The notes under the pieces: generated by a model
Told to the model about the DNA's origin: nothing
Database searches by the model: none
Seen by the model: only the letters and a program-made list of their open reading frames with translations
Translations under genes and position numbers: made by a program
Source of the DNA: Plazaster borealis
Lineage: Eukaryota; Echinodermata; Asteroidea; Forcipulatida; Labidiasteridae
NCBI GenBank assembly: GCA_021014325.1
Contig: CM037459.1
Span: forward strand, 14,100,501-14,164,500
Length of the DNA stretch: 64,000 nt
Direction of reading: 5' to 3'
Shown here: piece by piece, positions 11,430 through 22,543 of the stretch
Position numbering within the stretch: position 1 is the first letter of the stretch
Layout of the letters: the number at the start of each line of letters is the position of its first letter

Positions 11430-12912
11430 ACTATCCTTCCAGACAGTCCTATTCCATTGCATTTCACATCAGTTCAAAGGTTCAACTTAGAAAATACTCT
11501 GCTCCCATAACGGTTTTAGTCATAATGTAATCTATATGGAAATACGTGTAATAGCGAAACGCAAAAAAATACATATAGTAATTAGTCCACCAACTTAATT
11601 GAATTAAAATATTTCTACCCCTCTGAATATTGGAATACTCCATAAACACATTAATGAATGTTGTCAAACAGTTGCAAGCCTATAATAAAAGTCAATCTCA
11701 CAAATTGTTGTATACATTTCTTTTAAAGTCACTCTTACTGCAGCTACAGTACACAACTTTCCGTAGGATTCTGATTTAACAATGGGCTTCATTGTCAAAT
11801 CCAGTTTTGTAACGCACTCAGTTTTCAATAGATTCCTCATGAAAGTCGGGGAAAAAATCAAGTCTCTAACCTCGCAATAAAACGGTGTAAAATGTCATTT
11901 TTATCTGATACTCTTTCATAGCTTAATTTGATACATGACGTCATCGAGCCTCAAAAACAAATGGGGCTGTACAATACAAAGAGCAATTTTGTGTGTCAGT
12001 CAAAACGTCAAATCCAATGCCGTTTTGATTGAAAAATCAGGGATGAACTTACGATTCTCCATACAAAAACGCACAGACCATATATTATTTGAAATGTGGC
12101 GTCGTCGAATGTTTTTGGTTTTTGACAAAAGTTGCACTTGAAGGAATATATAACAGTGGCATTTTACACCCTTTGAACGCGAGGTCAGAAACTTGTAAAT
12201 TTTCTCAAATTTTCAAAAGGACTCTTAACATTGGGAAAATAAGTTGTTCACAAAACTGAATTGGACCTTGGAGCAACTCTTTAATTTTCTTGCTCAAGGA
12301 CACAAGTGATGTACACATGAACCCACTCTGATAACACCAGTAGTCACTATGATAACACCAGTATAGTCAAATGCTCTAAACAGCTCGGCAATGACAATCA
12401 CAGTCACTTTTTGACATATTGAAGTATATTGCCTTTTGCGAATTAACGGTTGGATCACCACGTTATTAAAAATGCGTTAAGCTTAGACTGCCCTCAGCAA
12501 CAGGCGCAGCAGCAGTCGCCAGTTAAACAATGGGATGCTTGAGCGACTGCACGTCAATTAGTTTATTAAATATTGTTTATACTTCTCATAATGGACACAA
12601 CCATGCCAGGCCTCAAAAGCTAATAATAGGTAAACCTCGGACTCTTGATAAAACCTGTAGATAAAAAAAGTGCACTTGCTACCATTCGTGTATCTAAGAA
12701 AATGGTTGTGTTACAACCTTTCCCATTTCCATTAGAAATGATTGTATTGAGCGTAATTTTACTTCGGCGATGCCTTGAAAATCTGCTTCAATTTGAGAGG
12801 AAAAGCCATTACACACCCATACAGCAACGCTACGATGGGGCAACCTAGATCAACGAAACGGATACGTTCAGCCAATATTGATAAACAATAATGTAGGCCA
12901 CAGGCACTTTAC
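11430..12912. other. No gene seen
   Basis: AT-rich sequence with no receptor homology, RNA gene or clear repeat. A tandem near-duplicate of 'gataacaccagta' occurs around 12330-12365. Confidence 0.5.
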
Positions 12913-12959
12913 TTTTGCTCATCGACGTTACGTTGCAAACGTAGCGTCGATGAGCAAAA
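12913..12959. repeat. Near-perfect short palindrome/hairpin
   Basis: TTTTGCTCATCGACG at the left pairs with CGTCGATGAGCAAAA at the right, extended inward with one mismatch. This gives about 22 paired bases with a two-base loop. It is followed by several AACGTT-containing motifs to 13020. Confidence 0.85.
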
Positions 12960-13419
12960 AGGGCCAACTTAACGTTGATCCAACTCGTTGCACCAACGTT
13001 AACGTTAGCAAAACGTTGACCCCACTAATTAACCTTGATGTTTCATGAACAATATCCCAACTTTGGGCCAACTTACTATCTGTCTAAAACAATGAAGTAG
13101 AGACAGTAGAGTTGAGATTTCTTTTCACGTACAGCCAATTATATTTAATACAAGTAAATCATGCATATTTTTGCATTGTTAATTTTATTCTATAAAGGGA
13201 GAACATTTTTTAATTCATGAAAACAATTGTGTAGACGGGACGTGAGTCCAACATCGTGCCTAAAAAGGACCATATGCTGTGTTGACATCATGTTCTTGGG
13301 CCAGCTCTTGGTCTGTTCCTAGCCCTGGTAGGACGCAAGTCTCTGCTGCAGTGAGCTACAGTCTGAAATGTTTTCAGCGTGATTTCTTTTGTTAAACATT
13401 ACAAAATAAGGCTTTAAAA

Positions 13420-13790
13420 AGACTATGAATGTCCAAAGACAGTGAATGTCCATTTATCGCTGAGTAGGGCGTTAAAACAAAATTCAAATCAGCAAGGATG
13501 TTTTTGTGGGGGGGGGGGCTGACTATGAATGTGCAGAGACAGCCAATGTTCATGTATTGCTGAGGACGGCGTTAATACACAATTCAAAGCAGTAAGGATG
13601 TTTTTGTTGGGGGTGGGGGGCTGACTTTGATTGTGCTTTGACAGTAAATGATTATTTCTTGCCGGTACAGTTAAAATCAGTAAGGATGTTTTTGTCGGGG
13701 GGGGGGGTTGGGGGCTAACTATGATTGTGCACTACAGTAAATGACTATTTCTTGGCGAGTACGGCGTTTGAACACAAAGGAACACACACA
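13420..13790 (+). repeat. About four copies of a ~100 bp tandem repeat with embedded G runs
   Basis: Each copy has 'aaggatgtttttgt' followed by a G-rich run, then 'ggctgact(a/t)tgaatgtg' and 'acagtaaatg'. The G-run copies start near 13495, 13595 and 13680, with decaying flanking copies either side. Confidence 0.75.
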
Positions 13791-14099
13791 GGCAACATTT
13801 TTGTTGTTGAAATTTGTCTATTTTTTTTTGGGGGGGGGCACGCATTACGCCCAGTATTATTTTGTGAGCATTAATACAAAAGAAGTAATGAATTAATAGA
13901 AACAATGGGATTGAAAAATGAAAGAATGGGTATAAGCATGAACATTCATTGTATGCCGAGTAAGATGATAAAAATAAGAGAAACTAGACATTGAGTTTTT
14001 GTCATGTGACAAAAACAAGGTGTTCGTGGGGAGTGATTGAATGAATAAACATTCTACCTTATCAATCCAATGCCTGGTCCAGGAGTTATGAATTTTTCA

Positions 14100-15460
14100 A
14101 AAAAATTAACATCAACTTCCGGTTTGGACCGGAAGTCAAGGTCAAATAGGGGTCACATTTTGTGTAGCGCGTTTAGTTTATGAAGATGATTTAGATGATG
14201 TATGGATTGTAAACCTCCAACAATTTGTTGGAACATTTACTTTCATATTCCGGTTTGAACCGGACGTCAAGGTCAAATGAGGTCACAGTGTGTAGCGTTT
14301 CTTAAATCTTTGGAGCCCTTTCTGATGATGTATAGATGATAAAAATCCGATGTGTGGTTCAGGAGTTCTGATTTTTTCAAATTTTAAATTTTATCTTCCG
14401 GTTTGAACAGGAAGTAAAGGTCAATTGGGGTTACATTCTGTATATCGTTTCTAAAGTTGTTACATACTTTCCCAATGATGAATAGATTGTAAAAATCGAA
14501 TGAGTTGTTCAGAAGTTAAGATATTTTTAAATATTAAATTTCAACTTCCGGTTTTTACCGGAATTCAAGGTCAAACAGGGTCACACTTTTTGTAGCGCGT
14601 GTTAGGTTTATTAAGACCTTTCAGATGATGTATGGATTGTTAATATCCAATGTGTGGTTCAAGAGTTACAACATTTTCAAATGTTGCATTTTTCGCTCGT
14701 TGTTTCTTTGTATATTGCACAGTCACGCCAAATGTATCCATACATGTAGCTGTACAGTACATACATTAGTCTTCAACCGGAGCGTCTTGGAACCAAGACT
14801 ATACACAATGTAAACTAACTACACGTGCTCACGTGCTACGTGCATGTTCAGTGTGTGCGTAGTGCCTACATGTGTTAATACACTGTTGTGCCGTCGTGCG
14901 TTGTCAACGTGAGTCACGTCAAGAGACACGTGCGCTTTAACCAACGTTGGCTTTAACGTCCGGTTTTGACCAGATGTAAAAGTCAAAATGTTGTCATGTC
15001 TGTGCAAAAGTTTGAGCAGGCTCAATCATCTATCACCTGATGCAAAAACTTTGATAAAAAATACGTGGTTTTTGAGATAAGAATTTTGTGAAATTTTCAA
15101 CTTCCGGTTTGAACCAGAAGTCAAGGTCAAACAGGGTCATACTTTGTGTACCTTTTGTTGATCGTTTAACGACCTATCCGATGATGTATAGATTGTAAAA
15201 ATCCAAAATGTGGTTCAAGAGGTATGATTTGTTTACAAATATTAAACTTTGACTCATTGTAATTCAATACCTGATGACGTCATCATGACATCATCAAGTT
15301 TGTGTCGTCTTGATATTGAGGTCCAATTATCTGGTGAGTTTCAATGTTCAATTCAATTTTAATCTTGAGTTATGCCCCGAAATTCATTTTTTTAAGAAAA
15401 ACAAACAAAGGCAAACTTTGACCTTCCGGTACGACCGGAAGCAAAGGTCATACGATTTTT
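14100..15460 (+). repeat. Degenerate ~140 bp repeat array with CTTCCGG palindromes
   Basis: A block CTTCCGGTTTGAACCGGAAG followed by TCAAGGTCA and then a GGGTCACA-like stretch recurs at 14116, 14248, 14395, 14545, 14958 (weak), 15101 and 15423. Between blocks a shared 'gatgatgtatggattgtaaa' segment recurs. No coding sequence. Confidence 0.8.
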
Positions 15461-15700
15461 GCGTTAACTTTTGAAATGTTGCCCAAGTCTTGATCTATCC
15501 GATGCTCAATTATGAACATCACAGCTTTCAAATTCAAGGAGATACAGTTATTAACAAATGGTCATTTTTCAACTTTAAAACCCTTGTAATTCGACACCTG
15601 ATGACGTCATCATGACGTCAGTAAGTTGGTGCCGTCTTCATATTGAGGTTCAATTGTCTGATGAGTTTCAAGGTTCAATTCAGTTTCAATCTTGAGTTAT
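15248..15700 (+). repeat. Direct repeat of ~110 bp, two copies ~340 bp apart, each with CRE-like sites
   Basis: Copies at about 15255-15370 and 15590-15702 share CTGATGACGTCATCATGAC, then 'attgaggt(c/t)caatt' and 'cttgagttatg'. The palindrome TGACGTCA sits at 15275-15282, 15602-15609 and 15613-15620. Confidence 0.75.
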
Positions 15701-15722
15701 GTTCTAGAGAAGAGTTCCAGGG

Positions 15723-15819
15723 AAGAAGAAGAAGAAGAAGAAGAAGAAGAAGATGGAGAAGAAGAAAAAAAACAGAACAAAAACAAAGAGGTGTTCGTGC
15801 TCATATTGCACGAACACCT
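15723..15819. repeat. GAA microsatellite and adjoining hairpin
   Basis: A (GAA)n run at about 15723-15753 is followed by a 12 bp perfect stem AGGTGTTCGTGC / GCACGAACACCT with a seven-base loop (15789-15819). 'aaggtgttcgtg' also occurs near 14019, so the stretch from about 14018 to 15819 may be one decayed DNA element. The Arg-rich and Glu-rich frames here come from the microsatellite. Confidence 0.6.
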
Positions 15820-17190
15820 AAAAAAACCAACCAGCATTTTGTCCATCCTGGACTCCATTAGCTTCAACTCATTTGGGTTGTTAAGCGTATCTCTTAATTA
15901 ACCATTACACCATGTGAGTCACACACAAATTCAAGCGCAGTGATGCCCTAGATTCATAGACTTGATTTCAAGTCTGAGGTCGCGGTTATTCCTCTGTATC
16001 AGGCACGAAAAACGCCCCCACAGATAAGCTATCATGGGCCAATCTAACAATGGGCGCTATTTGGGGCAATAATGTATTGGCTATCAAGCAGACTAAAAGC
16101 CACGATCGCAAGCTTGGAACCAAGTCTACACGGTTCACCGTAGTAGATTAAATAAGGAGATTCACTAAATTTCTTTTCTATTTTGGTATTGAGGGTTAAC
16201 CGTTTGATTTTCTGCCAAATAACCGATTGAGGTGGTTTAAAAGAATATGAACAGGTTATGTGTTGTTTGTGGACTGTAATGCCCTTTTCGTGTTGAACAA
16301 AAACCCTTTTCCGGTAAGTTAGCAGCAAACATGCCATAGTGAATCGTGTGGTGAACCGTCAGGCATGCACGCAACAAGAAAGTTTGGACATGTATTTTTT
16401 GCGCAGGCGCAAGTCGGTCATGCGAGGAATCGTCATTGTAACGCCTCAGAGTGAATAGGCAATGGGGTTTCTATCCGGACGGGTTATTTTGGGAGCGACA
16501 CCAGTGTTATTTAGGGTTATTTTATGAAATTCATACCGAACACACAAAATGGAGAGTTTGATATAAAGAAATATATACTTCGAAGAAACGAAATATTTCA
16601 CAAGAACCAACCCAAGTGAAATAATTAATTTAGGTTTCCCCGATGAATATAGTCATGTTTTATTTGTGAAAGCGAGTCAAAGTCATGTCAAGGAGTCCAT
16701 TTACAGTGAGCATGATTATGCAGTGTGAAAAATGCAGTCGTAAAATCTTTTGCTTAGCGCCAAAGAGAGGGTAGCCTAATAAACTTACGTCTAACACAAC
16801 GCACGCTCTGTACGATTTGCTTAGCACCAAACAGAGGGTCATTACTCGAGCTTGGGGGGGGGGGGGCAACGAGATATGGCCGGGATTGTAGCCTGCTCCC
16901 TCTACGCCCTTGATACACAACTTAAGCTCCTATTTTTGAGGCGCATTACTGTTGGGAGCGTCTCAAAAGTCAGGCACGTTCTAGGCGCGACGGAACGTCC
17001 CTGTGGTCAAATGGATCGGACACACGTTCTGTCGTTCGTGTAGATGGTCCAAGCTGTGTACTTTGTTATTATATACGTACGCCTGTATGCGATGTTACTA
17101 TCCAAAAATCTCCAAACTATCCGTGAATATAAATCACTCAAAAAGCCTGCATTTTCTCAGATGCAACAAAGAAATCAAACAAGGTGACAC
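15820..17190. other. No gene seen
   Basis: Noncoding as far as can be told. It has a G run at 16854-16866 and a short direct repeat 'ttgcttagc(g/a)ccaaa' at about 16750 and 16818. Confidence 0.5.
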
Positions 17191-17194
17191 TGAT

Positions 17195-17928
17195 GTAAAG
17201 AACACAGAATCAAAGTGATTTAATGATGAAGCGATCAGCCACTTCAAATATCGATTGGGTTTAACAAACGTACAATGATTGAGTAAAACAAGTGTACATT
17301 AAAATAGATCTTATACAAAATAAGTAATCTTACGGGCTAATACGTCAACAGGGATGACATACAGGCGAGGATCACGGCAACAGAAGATACAGCGAGGATC
17401 ACATACACTGGCTCTAAAACGATCAACTCCAGGGGCGGTAAAACAGTTCTTTGCCGATGTTACTATGAGCCATCACGGAGTGAACTCACTCCGACAAATG
17501 TCCAGAAGAAGACGAAGCAACAACGGGTACACAATCTGACACCCGCCACAAAATATGGGGAAGAAGACCCCAAAATACCGAACTGTAGATTAAGTTCGAA
17601 AATGTCCTTTCCGGAATTAAATTAAGCTCTTTAACTGCACTCGGTCAAAATCGAACTCTATCAAAAGCTCCTCCAACGAGTTGAATCACAGAAGTCGTAG
17701 CTTCCACCAGTCTTGAGTATTTGTGTCCTGTCGAAAATTTATCCGCAGCCCGTATATAAAGGATTTGTGATGTTTTCTGGAAAGTACTAAAACTAACTTC
17801 AAACTTCCAGAACATTCATAACGAATTAGCACCGCCCACTAGGGTCAACGGACTTACACACAGAGAATGATTGACAGCGTGCGTTGTACACACGTAATTA
17901 CATGCACATGTATTAGGATCTCATAACA
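17195..17928 (-). mobile_element. Possible solo LTR with TATA and heat-shock-type elements
   Basis: The minus strand starts TGTTATGAG (17928) and could end in CTTTACA near 17195, the TG...CA form of Ty3/gypsy LTRs. Inside are TTCCAGAACATTC (17805-17817), a three-unit heat-shock-element match, TTCTGGAA (17775-17782), and a TATATA-type box at 17753-17760 about 20 bases on. I found no matching target duplication, primer-binding site or polypurine tract, so the LTR call is tentative. The promoter-like arrangement is seen directly. Confidence 0.35.
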
Positions 17929-18929
17929 GCGAGTCCGTTCAGATTTGAGCATAGCTGCTGAAATCTTAACCACCTTTGAAGTCTTCATCAAGACAATGAA
18001 AAAGGTACGTCTTCTGTCATGTTCATTGAGATCAATTGAAGAGGAAATGAGGTTTTAGCACAATTGTTAGTAGTTTCATTAAAACATACCAGGTGGGTCA
18101 GGATGTTCGGGTGGGTTGAGCAGCCTTGGCTTACATGTTCCGGCCGCCCTTCTTCGTAACACACCAACACTATAAATTATTTTCCTTTCGTTTTCATTTT
18201 TCGGTTCATTTGTTTGATAGTGTTGAGAAAATTTGAGGTCAAAAGTCAAAATCAAATGGATAACAATCCGCTATGTAATGCACAACTCTGGGATCTAGTG
18301 AAAGTTAGCAGATGATAATAGAATTCTCGTTACATTTTAATGTTAAAGTGTCATGCATATTCAAAATATGCTATGTGTAGGCCTTAAAACACTCGGCACT
18401 AGATGCATAGATTCACACACTAAATAAAAAATGACTATTGTTTCATCATTTATTTATTTATCAACTCACAGAAAGCGGTTATGCTGTTTTATTTTAAATA
18501 AAATAAAATGCCAACCGCATATTAAACAAGCTAATAACGATAACAACAGTCTTAATTATGTTTGCAATATATCGTCAATTCCTCCAAAACGGTCAGCCAC
18601 TTTGAGCTCCAAATGGGGCCTACAAACGTGCAAGTAAAGTACTATCTTCGCGTAGCGTGTATGGCTCAACCATACACGGGCTCTGTTTCACAATTGGGAC
18701 ACGTCGCCCGGTCCCGCGGAAAATATTACGCGTTGTCATTTTGAACGATCCAACGGAACTCAACAGCGGTCCAGCAGACTGGTCTATGTACGTCCGCTGG
18801 AATAATCTACAGTTCCAAAAAGAACGTTCCTACTGTTCCGAGTTTTGAGACGCTCCCTACAGAGCTAAAGCACATATCAGCCCTATGAATACATTTAAAA
18901 TATATAAACGACATTTTTTATGTTTTTAT
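17929..18929. other. No gene seen
   Basis: No recognisable gene. Open frames are under 70 codons and show no family similarity. Confidence 0.5.
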
Positions 18930-19085
18930 AAAATGACCTCTGCTGGCCGATAGGTTACCACTGGCCAAAATCTGTGTACACCCGAAATGGGGCTCCAGCC
19001 ATTGAAGCATTTGACCAGGTTGGGTAGCAAAAGGAGAAGCTTTCTGTAAATTTTCGTCAAATGACCACTACTGACCACTAGATGA
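18930..19085 (+). mobile_element. Repeat copy with GACCACTGCTGACCGATAGG-type ends
   Basis: The text 'ccgataggttaccactggcc', 'gtgtacacccgaaatggggctcc' and 'accaggttgggtagcaaaa' matches, in reverse orientation, the segment 24840-25010. Probably a MITE; target duplication not identified. Confidence 0.55.
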
Positions 19086-19091
19086 CCGTTA

Positions 19092-19212
19092 GCCTTGATC
19101 AAGGCGTTGTTTTTTTAAAATAACTTTTATTGTATTGTTTTAATTTTTATTTTATTTGCGCCGCGCTACCCGCCCGAGCTACCAGCTACGTGCTGCTAGC
19201 CTTGATCAAGGC
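19092..19212. repeat. 121 bp segment bounded by GCCTTGATCAAGGC palindromes
   Basis: The same 14-base palindrome sits at 19092-19105 and 19199-19212. The interior (A/T-rich then CGCCGCGCTACCCGCCCGAG) occurs inverted at about 20910-21015, again ending in the palindrome (21002-21015). Confidence 0.7.
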
Positions 19213-19480
19213 AGTCGCATTTTTCACTCCAAAAAAGACGCCGTAAACACACCCGTAAATATACGCTGTGCGTAAGGTGTGTATCACATCGCACGACCCA
19301 CCCGTATATAGGTGCGTAATGTGTGTATCCCGTCGCACGACGCCCGTACACACACTGTGCGCAAGTCATCCGCACTCGTACCACTCTCCGCATGCGGAGG
19401 CCGTCCGGCCGACAGCCTTGACGGGTCTGTAACTTCCGGGTTTAATGTGTTTCTTGATATTTTCGTCCAACATTGGACGA
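19213..19480. other. CpG-rich stretch with short tandem repeat
   Basis: Locally GC- and CpG-rich. A ~45 bp segment around 'gcgtaa(g/t)gtgtgtatc' with 'gtcgcacgac' occurs twice (about 19270 and 19313). No gene is visible beside it. Confidence 0.5.
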
Positions 19481-19999
19481 AAATGGGGGGGGGGGGCTCT
19501 CGGATATGCTAGTATGCAGCTTATGAACATTTAAATCTTTCGTCAGACCTAATGCAGACAACACAGGATGGGAAGCAAATAAATTATTCATTTTGACGTC
19601 CAATCACGAGCTTCTCTCACTATGACCTTTGTATCATGCTTGCTGTATGTGATGTGTGCGATGTGAGTAGTTACCGACTTAATGGCGTTTGTGTGTAGCA
19701 TTGTCTCAGCCATTTGGACCGGTAATCTGCGTGATTGTCGCCCAGGCTGGTCAGTCAGCTACAAGTGCTGAACCCGGGCGCGGCCCCTGGAGCTTTATGC
19801 GCTGCACTCAAGTTCCCTCATTGGACTACCCTGATCCTTCGCCATTCTTTTGGTTATTAATTCAGGAGTTGATGTAGTTTCTGCATCTGTGTTTTCCTGA
19901 CATGTCCGACTCTGTGCAGCCACACCGTCTTCATACTTTTGAATTGTTCTCAGACAGGGTCTTTTAAGAATTTACTGCTTAACAAAAATTGACAGGATG

Positions 20000-22320
20000 C
20001 AGCCACACATGATACATGTGAAATAGATTTTTAGCTACCCTATTCTAGTGAGTGTACTTAGGAAATTTGGTGTTAGGCAGCTCTTTTTTAGTGGGAGGGC
20101 CCAAATGATATAAAAAGTGCAATGAGCTATATGCCTTCATGATGAAACAATCAACAATGGTAGTTTATTGAGGTCTTTGTTTTGTATATATTCTACCTCC
20201 AATAAATGCACCAACAATGATTAAATCACTGTTTAATGATGCAAGATGGAGACAGGAGATGGTCAATCGGGCCTTACGTCATTACAAAAAACACATCAGA
20301 AAATTGTCTTCCTGCTGGAAAATAGTGTATGTAATGTATGTAACAAATCGATCCACGCAACCTCATTTGTTTAATTCCTGCCATGCCCTCATTGTCTCGC
20401 TCACCTGAGGAGAAAACGCAACATTTTCAGACTGGATATTATTATAACAAAGTATTCCCAAATTCAACCGGCGCGCCAGGTCAGTAGCCACATCTGGATA
20501 CTGCATGCATATTCATAAGAATGAGTAAACAAGACTTCCGCCACTGAACAATGGGGTCTCGCCTTTTGCGCGCATTATAGTAATGAGTCTTTAGGGAGGT
20601 TTAGCTGCACGTTACGCGAGCAAAAACGTGAACGTAAACGCCAGAAAATTTTGTCGTAAAAATGTCACGTTTTAAGCATACGTGAAGTTACCATTTCTCA
20701 CGTCAGGTACGTACGTGCAGACGTCATACGTGAGCATGAAATAAGCCCAAAGTGGTGACGTCACCTAGAAACGACACAATTTTCTGACGTTCACGTTCAC
20801 GTTTTTGCTCGCGTAACGTGCAGCTAAACCTCCCTATTGGCTTCGAGACAGAACCGTCAAGGCGTTGATCACTCCAACGAGCACGCGCACAGACAGACTC
20901 CACGCACACAGCTCGGGCGGGTTGGTAGATCGGGTGGGTAGCGCGGCGCAAATAAAATAAAAATGAAAACAATAAAATAAAATTGAGAAAAAAACTCCAA
21001 CGCCTTGATCAAGGCAGCTACGTGCATGCATGTGTCCGTGTGCAGTATAAGTGTGCGCGTACTCATGTGAGCTATACACCAATCCAGGCGCGCAAGTGCT
21101 GGGCGCCGCCATGAGCGCCGCGCGCCACTGCTGCGGTGTACTTGTGCCTAATTTTGCACAAAGACACGAGAAAATCGTTTCCCTTTTCACTTTTTATGAA
21201 AATTTAATGTCTTCCTCGACAATCTATGAAATTTCTCTGACATGGCTGCATGATATGACGATTTACTACATTCTTGATAATTTTTTTTTAATTAAGCACA
21301 GAGTAAAATACTGAAATTCTGACAAAATACTCGGCCGATGTCGACTATTATGCAGTTTCCGCGTCTTTTCCCCCTAACTCACCTAAGACAAGCACCGTTT
21401 TCAAGATGATTCGGTTTCTATTTAGTTGCAAATATCTGTGGTCAGTGATCGTCATTAGTATATCATGATGTCCTGGAAAGGAAATTGTGTAAGTCGTTGA
21501 GGAAAACATTTAATTTCCATAAAGAGTGAAAAGGAACATGATTTCCTCATGTCTTTGTGCACAAAACTAGGAACATGTACACCGCAGCAGTGGCGCGCGG
21601 TGCTGAACACTTGCGCGCCCGGTGCGCGTCGGATTGGTCTATACGTGTACACCGAATAACGCCTTGACGGTTTTGTGTTGAAGCCAATGACTCATTACTA
21701 TAATGCGCGCGAAAGGCGAGACCCCATTGGTCAGTGGCGGAAGTCTTGTTTACTCATTCTTATGAATATGCATGCAGTATCCAGATGTGGCTACTGCATG
21801 CACTGGCGCGCCGGTTTGAATTTGGGAATACTTTGTTATATCTATCTGAAAATGTTGCGTACATTCTCCACAAATTGTCAGCTGAGCGAGACAATGAGGG
21901 AATGAAACAAATGAGGTTGAGTGGATCGATTTGTTACGTATCATGTATACACCATTTCCCATCAGGAAGACGCTTTTCTGATGGGTTTTTTATATAATGG
22001 CCTAAGGCCCGATTAACCATCTCCTGTCTCCATCTTGCACCATTATAACAGTGATTTAATTATTGCTGGTGCATTCATTGGAGGTAGAATATACAAAACA
22101 AAGACCTCAAATAACTACAATATTGTTGATTTTTTCATCATGGAGGCATAAAGCTTACTGCACATTTTATATATTGTGGGCCGCCCCAAGAGGTGCCCAA
22201 TTTCAGAGCTGCCTATTTATTTAAAGCACAACATTTCCCAAGTACACTTACTAGAATAAGGGAGCTAAAACTCTATTTCACATGTATCATGTGTGACACA
22301 TGTACATGTACATGGTATAA
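20000..22320. repeat. Large imperfect inverted repeat with insertions in one arm
   Basis: The left arm (about 20000-21270) is the reverse complement of the right arm (about 21470-22320). Matching blocks include 'acacatgatacatgtg', 'tacctccaataaatgcacca', 'gagacaggagatggt', 'gtaatgagtc', 'accgtcaaggcgtt' and 'gcgcgccactgctgcggtgt'. The left arm is longer because it carries the MITE at 20594-20834 and a further segment at about 20860-21050. The spacer between arms is about 200 bp. Confidence 0.85.
20594..20834. mobile_element. MITE with ~60 bp terminal inverted repeats, TA target
   Basis: 241 bp starting GGGAGGTTTAGCTGCACG and ending in its inverse, flanked by TA (20592-20593, 20835-20836). 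The inverted arm near 21690 keeps the uninterrupted site, which confirms the ends. A TA target suggests Tc1/mariner-type mobilisation. The interior is rich in ACGT motifs. Confidence 0.85.
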
Positions 22321-22543
22321 CACAGTCGTCATGGATTGCATGCTAACTATAGCAGCAGTAATTATGCAGCCTTGTCGTTCAGGTCAAATACGTCATTCTC
22401 AATCGCGCCTGTGATTGGCCAATGTTTAGAATGAAACGCCCACATCCTGCATAAGCGCTTTTCTTGGATTTCCAAGAAAATATAAAGAAACACATAAGCT
22501 TTCAGTTACAAACCGGTCAAGGCTGTTGTTTGAGTCACGCGTT

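Noticed and set aside
15643..15901. Arg-rich and Glu-rich frames
   Set aside because: Translation of the (GAA)n microsatellite.
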